Assembly: GCF_014204915.1 (NCBI RefSeq)
Contig: NZ_JACHMH010000001.1
Span: forward strand, 7,775,501-7,839,500
DNA from: Crossiella cryophila
Lineage (GTDB): Bacteria; Actinomycetota; Actinomycetes; Mycobacteriales; Pseudonocardiaceae
Direction: 5' to 3'
DNA length: 64,000 bases
Shown: positions 42,572 to 51,101 of the stretch, piece after piece
Numbering within the stretch: the stretch's first letter is position 1
Layout: every line of letters starts with the position of its first letter
Notes under the pieces: generated by a model
Database searches by the model: none
The model's input: only the letters and a program-made list of their open reading frames with translations
Told to the model about the DNA's origin: nothing
Translations under genes and position numbers: made by a program

Positions 42572-42765
42572 TCTCCTTTCGCTACCCGCTCGGCCTGAGA
42601 CGCCTGCACTCGGATCGCCCCGGGGTTCATCTGCCAGCCGTGCCAGAGGTGCACGTGAACGCTCAGGACTTCCTGCAAGGTGCCAAGCACGTGTCCACGG
42701 ATTTCCATGCCGCACCCGTATGGGCAGACCTCAACCAGGCGACCGTCAGCCCTTGTGCCAGCCAT
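42565..42765 (-). CDS. Small protein with Cys/His cluster, function unknown
   Basis: This 66-residue protein has VEVCPYGCGMEIRGHVLGTL followed by LSVHVHLWHGW, so two Cys and a cluster of His could bind zinc. It starts at ATG 42765 behind GGAGGTGGGG and overlaps the XRE gene by 7 bases. It is the first gene of the minus-strand unit. No family was recognised. Confidence 0.65.
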   Translation of the reverse strand: MAGTRADGRLVEVCPYGCGMEIRGHVLGTLQEVLSVHVHLWHGWQMNPGAIRVQASQAERVAKGEW

Positions 42766-42882
42766 CCCCACCTCCCATGGTGCAAATCCCGCACAGGGTG
42801 GGTGTCCGGCGGCGTCGCAGAGGGATACGGAGCCGCGCGCCGCCGGACACGGTCGGGCGGCTGTATGAAGACGGACCGCCAT

Positions 42883-42920
42883 CGACTAAAATCAGCTTCG
42901 CCTACGCGCTCATTTAGTCG
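42883..42920. promoter_or_regulatory. Divergent control region with inverted repeat CGACTAAA / TTTAGTCG
   Basis: A perfect 8-bp inverted repeat (42883-42890 and 42913-42920) lies in the 216-bp gap between the three-gene minus unit and the plus-strand TPR regulator. The left arm continues as CGACTAAAATCAGCTT, which recurs (less one A) at 46546. It is likely a shared operator of the element. Confidence 0.6.
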
Positions 42921-42981
42921 CCAGGCCGCGCGGGGGACAGGAGCGGGACATTTCGTGACCAGGCAGAGGAAGAGGCGGTAG

Positions 42982-44148
42982 ATGACAGCCGGTGACCAAC
43001 GCGAGGACCCGCCGCGTACCGTGCTTGAGCTGAAGATCCGGGAGCGAAATCAGACGTTCGCGGAGTTCGCCACGGCCGCCGAGAACTTCGCACGTACCTT
43101 CGGAGAACCAGGCTCGGTCAGCGAGCGGCACTTGAAACGCTTGATCGCCGGGCGCAAGCCGGATGGTTCGCCGATCGGTCGCCCACGCCCGGCTACGGCG
43201 CGGCTGCTTGAACGAATGCTGGATCTCACCATTGACGAACTGTTGTCTCCGCCTGATGCGCTCCGGCCCACCGATGCCGGGGAGAGAGACCTACAGCAGC
43301 GGTTGAGCGCCGCCCGTCGCGTGAACGCCGAAGTCCTGACCTTGCTTCACGGCCAGCTCACCGCCGTTCGTCACCTTGACCGGCAGTTGGGCGCGACTAC
43401 GGCACACGATGAGGTATTGACCAAAATCCGGCAGCTCACGCGTCTGCGGTCGCACAGCCTGACCCCGGGCATTCGTGAACAACTCGCGGCCCTACTCTCC
43501 GAGTTCGGCACGCTTGCCGGATGGCAGGCGCTTGACATGGGGTCCGTGGCCGAAGCGTGGCAGTTCTACGAACGGGCCAGAGGCGCTGCCCACGAGTCCG
43601 GAGACGTGGCATTCCAAGTGCACAGCGCCGCCGAACAAGCCTTCGTGCTGATCGAGGTCAACGAGACCGCGTCCGCCGTCGAAGTGCTACACACCACCGA
43701 GCGGCGTGCTCAGCGCGCTACCGGTCGTCTGCTCCGATCCTGGCTTGCCGCCGCGCACGGTGAAGCGCTCGCGGCCGACGGTCAGCGGTCGGCGAGCTTG
43801 CGCGCTTTCGACCGTGCCGCAACGTTGTTGCCCACGGATTCGTCCACAGTGGATGGCCCCTATGTGGTGCTCGACCCAGTGCATCTCGCTCGGTGGCGCG
43901 GTCATGCCCTTGCTCGGATCGGCGAACCGGAAGCTGTTGACGTGCTCTCCTCCGCGCTGAGCCGACTCGACCCGACATTCACCCGAGCTGAGACGGGCCT
44001 TCGGGTCGACTTGGCGACCGCGTTTCTGACCATGGGCGAGCGCGAACAGGGCCGTGCGCACGCGGCACGCGCACGCGCGTTGGCGATCGAGATCGGCTCG
44101 ACTCGGCACCAACGGCGGATCGCCCAACTCCGCACACTGGCGAGCTAG
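42982..44148 (+). CDS. TPR-containing regulator of the element
   Basis: This 388-residue protein has an N-terminal HTH-like part (FAEFATAAENFARTFGEPGS, SERHLKRLIAGRKPDG) followed by TPR-like helices: LAGWQALDMGSVAEAWQFYE, AAEQAFVLIEVNETASAVEV, LRSWLAAAHGEALAADGQRS. Its C-terminal two thirds are paralogous to the XRE/TPR protein at 44751-45878. Such proteins often control transfer genes. ATG 42982 follows an AGGAAGAGG stretch. Confidence 0.82.
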   Translation: MTAGDQREDPPRTVLELKIRERNQTFAEFATAAENFARTFGEPGSVSERHLKRLIAGRKPDGSPIGRPRPATARLLERMLDLTIDELLSPPDALRPTDAGERDLQQRLSAARRVNAEVLTLLHGQLTAVRHLDRQLGATTAHDEVLTKIRQLTRLRSHSLTPGIREQLAALLSEFGTLAGWQALDMGSVAEAWQFYERARGAAHESGDVAFQVHSAAEQAFVLIEVNETASAVEVLHTTERRAQRATGRLLRSWLAAAHGEALAADGQRSASLRAFDRAATLLPTDSSTVDGPYVVLDPVHLARWRGHALARIGEPEAVDVLSSALSRLDPTFTRAETGLRVDLATAFLTMGEREQGRAHAARARALAIEIGSTRHQRRIAQLRTLAS

Positions 44149-44216
44149 CAGGACGTTCACGGGATTGAAGGGACGCCGCACGAACGGGTGACTCGCCAGG
44201 CTCTAGGCTACGCGTC

Positions 44217-44759
44217 GTGTCTGACGAGCATGGGTCATGGAAGACGTTCGGCGAGCGGCCGGTCTACGACAACCGGTGGGTCAAGGTCGGGCTGGTCGAC
44301 GTCGAGGCCCCGAACGGGGAGCGCTGGGAGTACCACGTTGTGCACCTCGCGCGGATCGCCATCGCGCTGATCGTGAATGACCGGGATGAAGCGCTGATGC
44401 TGTGGCGCTACCGGTTCCCCACCAAGCAGTGGGGGTACGAACTGCTTGGTGGCATGGTCGACGACGGCGACGATTCGGCGGGGACGGCTGCACGGGAAGC
44501 AGCCGAAGAGAGCGGTTGGCGGCCGGTCGGCGAGGCTGAGCACTTGGTGAGCTTCGAGCCGCTGCCAGGGCAGGTCACTGCGCCGGTCGACGTCTATCTG
44601 TGGCGCGCGGCTGAGTACGTCGGTGAGCCGACCGACACAGAGGAAGTCGGGCGGGTCGAGTGGGTACCGCTGTCCCGGGTGAACGAACTCGCGCAGAAGC
44701 AGCAGCTACTTGGCTCCGGGACGCTGGTGTCCCTGCTCTACTACCTGAACTCACGCTGA
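44217..44759 (+). CDS. NUDIX hydrolase
   Basis: This 180-residue protein has the Nudix box GGMVDDGDDSAGTAAREAAE followed by ESGW, with the expected Glu residues. It resembles ADP-ribose-pyrophosphatase-type enzymes (LMLWRYRFPTKQWGYELLGG). NUDIX genes are a regular part of pSAM2-like AICEs, next to activator genes. GTG 44217 is the start. It converges on and overlaps the XRE/TPR gene by 9 bases. Confidence 0.92.
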   Translation: MSDEHGSWKTFGERPVYDNRWVKVGLVDVEAPNGERWEYHVVHLARIAIALIVNDRDEALMLWRYRFPTKQWGYELLGGMVDDGDDSAGTAAREAAEESGWRPVGEAEHLVSFEPLPGQVTAPVDVYLWRAAEYVGEPTDTEEVGRVEWVPLSRVNELAQKQQLLGSGTLVSLLYYLNSR

Positions 44760-45878
44760 GCGTGAATCGCCCGGCAGGACAAGGCGTTCGAGTCGGTGCC
44801 GAAGTCGCACGGACCCTACCTGGGAGATGATCCGCCGGGCCTGCTGTGCGTAGGTCCGGGCGGCTTCCCGGTCACCAGCGGCGCTGTAGGCGATCGCGAG
44901 ATCGACGTAGATCGCGGCGCTCGCCCGGACGAACGACGATTGCCTGTCGTCGATCAGTCCTTCGAGATGGTCGATCGCCTCCGGTGCGCCGAGATGAACG
45001 AGCGCGTTGCCTCGCCAGCGTTCGAGATGAGTGCCACCTAGGAAGAGGAACGGCAGTTCGGGGTGATCGACCTCGGGCGGCAACAGGGCGCCCGCTTCAT
45101 CGAACGCGCGCAATGCTTCGTCGCGGTGTCCGGCGATCGCGTGGCCCTCTCCCTCGGCCGCAGCGAGCCACGTGCGCAGCAGGCGCGGCGCGTGCTCGCT
45201 GATCGAGCGGGCTTCCCCGAACAGGGTGATCGCGTCTTCGGTGTTGCCCGCATCGATCAGCACGTACGCCTGTTCAGCCGTGGCGTGGGCGAGCAGCGCC
45301 GCCGATCCGGACTCCAGCGCGGCGGATTTCGCGCGCTCGTAGTGGGTCCACGCCTGGTTGAGCGAGCCGATGTCGAGGGAGGTCCATCCGGCCAATGTGG
45401 ACGCTTCGACGAGCACCCCGGCCAGTGGCGCGCGGTCACGCCGCAGCAAGGTGTGCCGCAGCAGGTCTTCCACTTCGGTGATGTGGCCGCGTAGCCGATC
45501 GAGCCGGACGGCTGACCCGAACCGGCGGTCGGCGTGCCGGACGCTGTCGACCTCCTGTCGGAACAGCGCGACGGTTCGGGCGTCAACACGTCTGGCGATG
45601 ATCAGCCGTTCGGTCAGTTCTTCGCCGAAGGGGGTGCCGCCGGACGGGAAGCCAAGTTCGGCGTCGGTGCGGCCGTAGACCTCGCGCAGGATGGCGCGCA
45701 TGGGTGGTTCGGGCATGACGTGCCCGTTTTCCCACCGGGATATGTCCGTCTTCCGGCTGGCGATCGAGCGCACTGCCAATCCGTGCGCGGGGGCGCGCGC
45801 GTTGATCGCCCGCGCGAGCTTTTCCTGACCCCAGCCAAGCTCGATCCGTGCGGCCTGCAAGGGTGTTGCCGCCGTCAT
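44751..45878 (-). CDS. XRE-family regulator with TPR-like domain
   Basis: This 375-residue protein has an XRE domain (PLQAARIELGWGQEKLARAI, SRKTDISRWENGHVMPEPPM) and a C-terminal TPR-like region (LAGWTSLDIGSLNQAWTHYE, TAEQAYVLIDAGNTEDAITL). ATG 45878 is preferred over 45902, which has no ribosome site. It is a paralogue of the protein at 42982. The two flank the NUDIX gene in opposite directions, suggesting they act as opposing controls. Confidence 0.87.
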   Translation of the reverse strand: MTAATPLQAARIELGWGQEKLARAINARAPAHGLAVRSIASRKTDISRWENGHVMPEPPMRAILREVYGRTDAELGFPSGGTPFGEELTERLIIARRVDARTVALFRQEVDSVRHADRRFGSAVRLDRLRGHITEVEDLLRHTLLRRDRAPLAGVLVEASTLAGWTSLDIGSLNQAWTHYERAKSAALESGSAALLAHATAEQAYVLIDAGNTEDAITLFGEARSISEHAPRLLRTWLAAAEGEGHAIAGHRDEALRAFDEAGALLPPEVDHPELPFLFLGGTHLERWRGNALVHLGAPEAIDHLEGLIDDRQSSFVRASAAIYVDLAIAYSAAGDREAARTYAQQARRIISQVGSVRLRHRLERLVLPGDSRSA

Positions 45879-45898
45879 GGCAACAGACCCTGATAACG

Positions 45899-45915
45899 GC
45901 ATCTATCTGCGGAAA
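45899..45915 (-). promoter_or_regulatory. Repeated regulatory motif (copy 2) upstream of XRE/TPR gene
   Basis: GCATCTATCTGCGGAAA matches the motif at 42005 with one change. It lies 21 bases upstream of the XRE/TPR start codon on the minus strand, a promoter or operator position. Confidence 0.55.
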
Positions 45916-46052
45916 TAACACGAGCTAACACGGGGGATGTCAACCGCGGCCAGCTCCCGGCAGGCGCGGAGATGCCGTTTCGTTGAGGCATGGCACACGA
46001 GAGCAACGAACTCCGAACGGTCATCGAGACCGACCGGGAAACGGGATTCCGG

Positions 46053-46439
46053 CTAAACGTCACGATTCTCGTCACGGCGTACCAGCTCGGTGATATCCGT
46101 CTGAAGGCCGGCGAGCTGTTCGGTGATCTCCGACAGCCGACGCTCGATCACGGCCAACCGTGCCGACACGGCGTCTTCCATGTCCTCACGCGGCTGGCCC
46201 AGGGCTGGCGGGATGCGACCGTGCAGCACAGCCACCAGGTGCTGAGGGTGCAGCCCGAGCGCCACGGACAGTGCCTCAAGGGTGCGGTCGCTGCGCTTGC
46301 GCTCCACCTTGTGGTTCTGGATTTCGCGGACGATCGCTTGGGAGACCTGCGAGCGTTCAGCCAGTTCGCGTTGTTTCCAGCCGAGCGCGAGGACGCGCTC
46401 GTTGATGGTCCTCGCGACCGCCGCCCAGTCTTCTGTCAC
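46053..46439 (-). CDS. XRE-family regulator with C-terminal coiled coil
   Basis: This 128-residue protein has an N-terminal XRE domain (LGWKQRELAERSQVSQAIVR, EIQNHKVERKRSDRTLEALS) and a C-terminal heptad-like tail (LAVIERRLSEITEQLAGLQT). It begins at GTG 46439 and is divergent from the transfer operon, so it is the best candidate repressor of that operon. Confidence 0.85.
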   Translation of the reverse strand: MTEDWAAVARTINERVLALGWKQRELAERSQVSQAIVREIQNHKVERKRSDRTLEALSVALGLHPQHLVAVLHGRIPPALGQPREDMEDAVSARLAVIERRLSEITEQLAGLQTDITELVRRDENRDV

Positions 46440-46545
46440 CCATTCCTCCGTGGTCCGCCTCAGCGCCGAGATTAGCGCTTGACGCGATTCGGCGGTGCCC
46501 CACTCAGGCGTGCGCCGCGCATTTGGACCACTCTGCGCATTCGCG

Positions 46546-46582
46546 CGACTAAATCAGCTTGTTTTTCTCGCTGAAATCAGCG
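46546..46582. promoter_or_regulatory. Control region of the transfer operon
   Basis: CGACTAAATCAGCTT (46546-46560) repeats the element found at 42883. It is followed by the dyad CGCTGA-AA-TCAGCG (46569-46582). Both lie between the divergent XRE gene and the transfer operon. The shared TCAGC half-site suggests one regulator acts at both control regions. Confidence 0.6.
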
Positions 46583-46606
46583 ATCTGACTTTAAGGACTT
46601 CACCCA

Positions 46607-46801
46607 ATGCAGAAGAAAATGCCCGACGCCGGTGGTCCGGCGTTCTACACGGTGGCCGACGCGGCGTGGATTCTCGGCGTCGACCCCGACCGAGTTCACC
46701 GCGCGATCCGGATCGGCGAGTTGCACGCCGTCCGGCGACGTTCCCGGCTCGTGATCCCTGCCGCCGAACTGCGGCGGGTACTGGCCGGGGGTGCGCGATG
46801 A
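46607..46801 (+). CDS. Excisionase-like helix-turn-helix protein
   Basis: This 64-residue protein reads FYTVADAAWILGVDPDRVHR then AIRIGELHAVRRRSRLVIPA, the MerR-like winged helix of excisionases and small DNA-binding proteins. It is first in a chain of genes that overlap by 4 bases each. It may assist the integrase in excision or control the operon. Confidence 0.8.
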   Translation: MQKKMPDAGGPAFYTVADAAWILGVDPDRVHRAIRIGELHAVRRRSRLVIPAAELRRVLAGGAR

Positions 46802-47166
46802 CCGAGCACAAGTACACGGAGATGGCCGCTGAGCTGGACGTGTTCGCATCGCTGGCGGACGACGAACTGTCTGAGGCGGTCCGGCGCGCGGGTTCATGTG
46901 GCTGGCTGTACACCAGCGGCGGGATGCCGGAGTGGACCGGAGACGACCGGGCCGATCGGGAGCTGGCAGCGCCGATCTGTGCCGCCTGCCCTGTCCAGCG
47001 GGAGTGCCTGGAGTCGGAGTTTCGGACTCACGGCTATGCCCTGTCTGGGGTGTGGGGTCCGCTGGCCGAGGACGATCGGCGGGCGGTGTTCCTGCGGTGG
47101 CTGGACCGTCGTGACGGCACCGTGGTCCCCGACCGCGATGACGCCGAGTTCGGCGGTCAGCCATGA
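46798..47166 (+). CDS. WhiB-like iron-sulfur protein
   Basis: This 122-residue protein has the four-Cys WhiB pattern: SCGWLY, then ICAACPVQREC, followed by GVWGPLAEDDRR in the GVWGG position. WhiB-like proteins hold a 4Fe-4S cluster and act as transcription co-regulators. ATG 46798 overlaps the excisionase-like stop, and its stop overlaps the next gene. Confidence 0.9.
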   Translation: MTEHKYTEMAAELDVFASLADDELSEAVRRAGSCGWLYTSGGMPEWTGDDRADRELAAPICAACPVQRECLESEFRTHGYALSGVWGPLAEDDRRAVFLRWLDRRDGTVVPDRDDAEFGGQP

Positions 47167-47513
47167 CCGGGCTGAGCGTGACACCGCAACTGGCAGTGGT
47201 CGGGCTGGCCGTGCTGGTCATCCTGGTGTGGTTGTGGCGGGCGTCGATCCGTCGGACGCGGGCGAAGGCTGAGGCGGCGCGCTCCGGTGTCCGGCTGTTC
47301 TCGTTGGCAGGCCGAACGGTCGCCGGTGCTCTGCTGATCTCCGGGATGCAGTGGCTTGCGCTGACCCACCCGGACAGCACCGTCGTGGCGAAGGTGGCCG
47401 CGCTGGTGGTGCCCGCGCTGTTCGCCTCCTGGGTACTGGTGCGGGCGTTGACCGTGACCGCCGTGGATGACCGGTCCCACCGTCGTGAACGCCGGGGTGG
47501 TGGGCAGCGATGA
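47163..47513 (+). CDS. Small membrane protein of the transfer operon
   Basis: This 116-residue protein has three hydrophobic segments (LAVVGLAVLVILVWLW, VAGALLISGMQWLAL, VAALVVPALFASWVLV) separated by Arg-rich turns, and a basic C-terminus. Position and topology fit a spread (Spd)-type protein used in intramycelial plasmid spreading, but no family was recognised. Confidence 0.78.
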   Translation: MTGLSVTPQLAVVGLAVLVILVWLWRASIRRTRAKAEAARSGVRLFSLAGRTVAGALLISGMQWLALTHPDSTVVAKVAALVVPALFASWVLVRALTVTAVDDRSHRRERRGGGQR

Positions 47514-48409
47514 CCACGGATCAGGAACGGATGCCGCTGAACCGGGCGCAACGGCTTGCCCGGGAGGCCGCCGGGGCGGCTGAGGTGCGCGCGTACCAGA
47601 CACATCCGGATGTGGCGGCGTTGCGCGTGGAACAGGTCCGCAGTCAGGTGGACCTGTTGTGCTGGGCCGGAATCGTGCTCGGGTTGGCGTTCACGATGAC
47701 CAACGTTCAGCAGTTCGCCGCAGCCGGTGCGCAGCCCTGGTCACTGCCCTGGCTCGCGGCGTGGCTGCTGGACCCCACGGTGTCGCTGGTGTTGCTGGCG
47801 ATCCTGCGGGCCGAACAGCTCACCGCCCGCTACCAGGTCCGGACTGGCCGGTGGGTGCGGCGGGCGAAGTGGTTCACCCTGGCGGCCACGTACGTGATGA
47901 ACACCTGGGCGTCCTACGCGGCCGGTTCGCTGTCCGGGATCGTGCTGCACTCGGTGCCGCCGCTGGTCGTGTTCGTGGCCGCTGAGGCGATCACCGACCT
48001 GCGGGACAAGCTCACCGCGACCGTCACGGCCGCGTACACCCACGCGGCGGCCGTGAACGGCGGTGCTGTCATGAACGGCCCGGACCTGGCGGGGGCCGTT
48101 CATGAACGGCCCGCCGCACCAGCTCCGGGCGGTTCCCGGTCGGCAGGTTCGGCGCGGGGTCGGCGCACGCTGTTCGGTGACTACCTGGCCGAGGCTCGAA
48201 CGGCGTGGACACCGGGGGTGGCGGTGACGCCCGCGTGGGTCCGTCAGGTCACCGACTGCTCACGCGGCTTGTCCTCCCGGATCGCCGCCGCGCTCACGGC
48301 CGAACTGGAGACCCTCGGGTCTGCGGGGACGGTCGGCGAACCGGCGACCGTGCCCACAGTGGACGAACGGCCCGCGCGCGGGTTGCGTCGGGGTGGTGGT
48401 CTCCGATGA
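47510..48409 (+). CDS. DUF2637/Spd-like membrane protein
   Basis: This 299-residue protein has about four membrane helices (LLCWAGIVLGLAFTMTNVQQ, LDPTVSLVLLAIL, FTLAATYVMNTWASYAAGSL, PPLVVFVAAEAITDL) as in DUF2637 proteins of actinomycete plasmids. A C-terminal cytoplasmic part may contain an HTH (VTPAWVRQVTDCSRGLSSRI). It overlaps the genes on both sides. It is likely involved in transfer or spreading. Confidence 0.82.
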   Translation: MTTDQERMPLNRAQRLAREAAGAAEVRAYQTHPDVAALRVEQVRSQVDLLCWAGIVLGLAFTMTNVQQFAAAGAQPWSLPWLAAWLLDPTVSLVLLAILRAEQLTARYQVRTGRWVRRAKWFTLAATYVMNTWASYAAGSLSGIVLHSVPPLVVFVAAEAITDLRDKLTATVTAAYTHAAAVNGGAVMNGPDLAGAVHERPAAPAPGGSRSAGSARGRRTLFGDYLAEARTAWTPGVAVTPAWVRQVTDCSRGLSSRIAAALTAELETLGSAGTVGEPATVPTVDERPARGLRRGGGLR

Positions 48410-50718
48410 CGCGTCGGGAGCTGGTCCGCAAGGTGTTCGACGCGGAGATCGTGGATGAAGAAACCGTTGCGCCACAATGTAAGGAGGCCACCGCGGAACG
48501 GTCGCCGGCGGCCCGTGTGATCCGTTCCGCGGTGCGGGCGGTGGCTAGTCACGAAGCCGTGGTCCGGGCACGGTCGGTGCTGGCCTACCGGCTACGCAAG
48601 GCACCCCGTGACCTCGGCCGCCTGGTGTGGTTCCTGGTGCGTGGTGTGGGGCGCTGGAGCGGGAAGGCGTGGCGGTGGGCTTCCTATGCCGACCTGCGGG
48701 CCGATGCCCGCGCTGCGCGGCTCTCGGGGGACGCCGACGCGCGGCGTACCGCTCAGGAGTTGATCCGCGCCGATGCCCGCGCCCGCTGGGCCAAGCTCGG
48801 CATCTTCTTGCGCCGCACGGTGATCACCGCTGCGGTGGTGATCGTCCTGTTGGTGTTGCTCGCGTTGCTTGATCTGGTGGCCGACCGGGCGGAGATGCCC
48901 GGATGGCTGCGGGCGGTCTACGAGGTGCGCGACGCGATCGCCGCCGGGGTGGGCGTGGTGCGGGCGTGGCTGCCCTGGCTGGCCGTGGTCGGGGTGATCG
49001 GGGCGGCGCTCTGGGAGGGCCGGGACCGTAGCCCGGGTGCGGGGTGGCTGACCCGCCCGGACCGGGACGACGCTGACTCATGGGTGGACGAGCGGATGGT
49101 CTCCCGTGCCCTGGCCCATCTGGGGATCGCGCCCCTGAACGCCTTCCTCAAGAACGGCGGCGAACTCGTCTACACCGTCGCGGCCCGCAAGGACGGGGAC
49201 GGCACCTACGCACAAGTCCGGTTGCCGCTCGGCGTGACGGCCGCGATGGTGACCGACCGGCGCAAGGTGCTGGCGGCCAACCTCGGGCGGGCCGCACTGG
49301 AGACCTGGCCAACCACAGGTGAAGAAGACGGAGTACTGGACCTGTGGGTTGCCGACAAGGGCACCCTGTCCGGCGGTGCCGGTGACTGGCCGCTGCTGCA
49401 TGACGGGTTCGTCGACGTGTTCGACGGGGTGCCGTTCGGGCTGTCCCAGCGAGGGCTGGTGATCAACGCTCCGCTGTTCGAGTCGAACTGGCTGGTCGGT
49501 GGGCGGCCAGGCCAAGGCAAGACCAACGTCCTTCGGGTGCTGATGTTGGGCGCGGCACTGGACCCGACCGCAGAGCTATGGGCGTACGTCATGGGCGAGA
49601 GTCCCGATTTCGAGCCCCTAGCGCCGCGCCTGAGCCGCTATCGGGTCGGGATGGATGACTCGGTGCCCGCTGACGCCGTACGGGCGTTGGAGGAGCTTCT
49701 GAAGGAGATGGAGCGGCGCGGCACAGTCCTCGGTGAACAGCCGGGGCAGCCCCCGAAGGTGTCGCGCAGGCTGGCCGACAAGCCCGGGTTGGGCCTGCAT
49801 CCGTTGATCATGAGTATCGACGAGTGTCACGAACTGTTCCAGCACCCCCGCTACGGCAAGCAGGCTGCGGACCTCGCGGTCCGGTTGATCAAGCGTGGCC
49901 GCAAGTACGGGATCATTCTGCTGTTGGCCACACAGTCGCCCACCAAAGACAGCATTCCCAAGGAAATCACCCGCAACATCTCCTGTGGCGTGGCCTTCGC
50001 CGTGGCCGATCACGTTGCGAATGACGGTCTTCTCGGAGCGGGGAAGTACCGGGCCGGTGTCCGAGCAACCGAGCTACGGATGAAGACCGACCGGGGAACC
50101 TGTGTCGCGGTAGGCGTGAGCGACAACGCCTTCGAACTCATCCGCACCTTCTACGTGCCCTTTGAGGACGGGGCCGACATGGTCACGCCCGTTGTCACCC
50201 GCGCCATGGCGCACCGCGCCGAACACCGTCCCGCACTGTCCACACACGACATACCCCGGGAGATCGAGGCCGCACCGGTTGACCACCTGGCCGACATTGA
50301 CCGGGTGATCGGCGGCGAACCGCGCGTGCGGACACAAACCGTGCTCGCCCGCCTGGCCGGGCACAACCCCACCGAGTACGAACCGTGGACCGCGCGTGAC
50401 CTCCGGTCGGTGTTGGACGAACACGGCGTTCCACCGCGCAAGTCCGACGGCGCGATGGTTGTCCGGGCCGACGACGTGGCCGAGGCCATCACCCGCCGCA
50501 CCGACAGGGACGAGGCCAGGGAGCCGTCAGGGAACCAGGGAGTTTCCCCTGTGCCCTCCCTGCCCCCGGCTCCCTCGCCTGATCAGGGCGAACAGTCGAC
50601 AGGGAGGCGAACCGGCGCGGCCTGTGACACCCCCGAACACCCCCTGGAACAGGGGTCGGCGGACACGGTGTCCGGCTCCCTCCCTGACATGGACGGGGGT
50701 GGTGGCCACGGCGACTGA
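48406..50718 (+). CDS. traB: TraB/FtsK-SpoIIIE conjugal DNA translocase
   Basis: This 770-residue motor has two N-terminal membrane helices (VITAAVVIVLLVLLALLDLV, LPWLAVVGVIGAALW) and an FtsK-type ATPase with Walker A GGRPGQGKTN, Walker B-like LIMSIDECHELF and LLLATQSPTKDSIPKEITRN. The C-terminal tail ends with a likely winged-helix part (LARLAGHNPTEYEPWTARDL) that in TraB proteins recognises short repeats, followed by a low-complexity tail. A single such protein transfers double-stranded DNA between mycelia. ATG 48406 overlaps the preceding stop. Confidence 0.93.
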   Translation: MTRRELVRKVFDAEIVDEETVAPQCKEATAERSPAARVIRSAVRAVASHEAVVRARSVLAYRLRKAPRDLGRLVWFLVRGVGRWSGKAWRWASYADLRADARAARLSGDADARRTAQELIRADARARWAKLGIFLRRTVITAAVVIVLLVLLALLDLVADRAEMPGWLRAVYEVRDAIAAGVGVVRAWLPWLAVVGVIGAALWEGRDRSPGAGWLTRPDRDDADSWVDERMVSRALAHLGIAPLNAFLKNGGELVYTVAARKDGDGTYAQVRLPLGVTAAMVTDRRKVLAANLGRAALETWPTTGEEDGVLDLWVADKGTLSGGAGDWPLLHDGFVDVFDGVPFGLSQRGLVINAPLFESNWLVGGRPGQGKTNVLRVLMLGAALDPTAELWAYVMGESPDFEPLAPRLSRYRVGMDDSVPADAVRALEELLKEMERRGTVLGEQPGQPPKVSRRLADKPGLGLHPLIMSIDECHELFQHPRYGKQAADLAVRLIKRGRKYGIILLLATQSPTKDSIPKEITRNISCGVAFAVADHVANDGLLGAGKYRAGVRATELRMKTDRGTCVAVGVSDNAFELIRTFYVPFEDGADMVTPVVTRAMAHRAEHRPALSTHDIPREIEAAPVDHLADIDRVIGGEPRVRTQTVLARLAGHNPTEYEPWTARDLRSVLDEHGVPPRKSDGAMVVRADDVAEAITRRTDRDEAREPSGNQGVSPVPSLPPAPSPDQGEQSTGRRTGAACDTPEHPLEQGSADTVSGSLPDMDGGGGHGD

Positions 50719-50782
50719 CCCACCACCGACCGCCCTCACGTCGACCCGCGACCAAGGAAGCAGCAATGATCAACAAGTCGGA

Positions 50783-51037
50783 GTGTCGGAACCTGATCAG
50801 GAGGAGCCGCCGCAGCGCGGGACACGGTCGGTCGCCGCCCGCACCGCTTGTGAACGTGGGAGGCCCGGTTCCCCGGTCGGCACCGGAACGGGCGCACAGA
50901 TACACGCCGGGCGCGCTGCTGTGCCTACCCCAGAGGAGTGGGCGCAAGAACAGTTGAAGAACGCGCCGCCACGGTCCCCAGCGTGGGCGCGTGCCGTGGC
51001 GGCCATTTACGGTCTGGACAGCCCACAGGAGCGGTAG
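50783..51037 (+). CDS. Small conserved-looking protein after traB
   Basis: This frame encodes up to 84 residues ending VPTPEEWAQEQLKNAPPRSP then AWARAVAAIYGLDSPQER, a tail typical of small AICE proteins. The start is uncertain: GTG 50783 is used here, but the good ribosome site AAGGAAG (50755-50761) fits ATG 50766 in another frame. A frameshift or a short overlapping leader is possible. A terminator follows 11 bases after the stop. Confidence 0.55.
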   Translation: MSEPDQEEPPQRGTRSVAARTACERGRPGSPVGTGTGAQIHAGRAAVPTPEEWAQEQLKNAPPRSPAWARAVAAIYGLDSPQER

Positions 51038-51048
51038 ACTCAACCGAT

Positions 51049-51087
51049 AGCAAAGAGGCCCTGGCAGTCTGCCAGGGCCTCTTTGCT
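51049..51087. terminator. Strong bidirectional terminator between transfer operon and integrase
   Basis: An 18-bp perfect stem (51049-51066 with 51070-51087) begins AGCAAAGAGG and has the 3-base loop GTC. The stem ends in CTCTTTGCT on one side and its complement on the other, so it can stop transcription from both convergent genes. Confidence 0.93.
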
Positions 51088-51101
51088 ATGACTACGCGGC
51101 T

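Noticed and set aside
45990-46475. Plus-strand open frame of 161 codons opposite the XRE gene
   Set aside because: It is antisense to a recognisable XRE regulator and has no domain.
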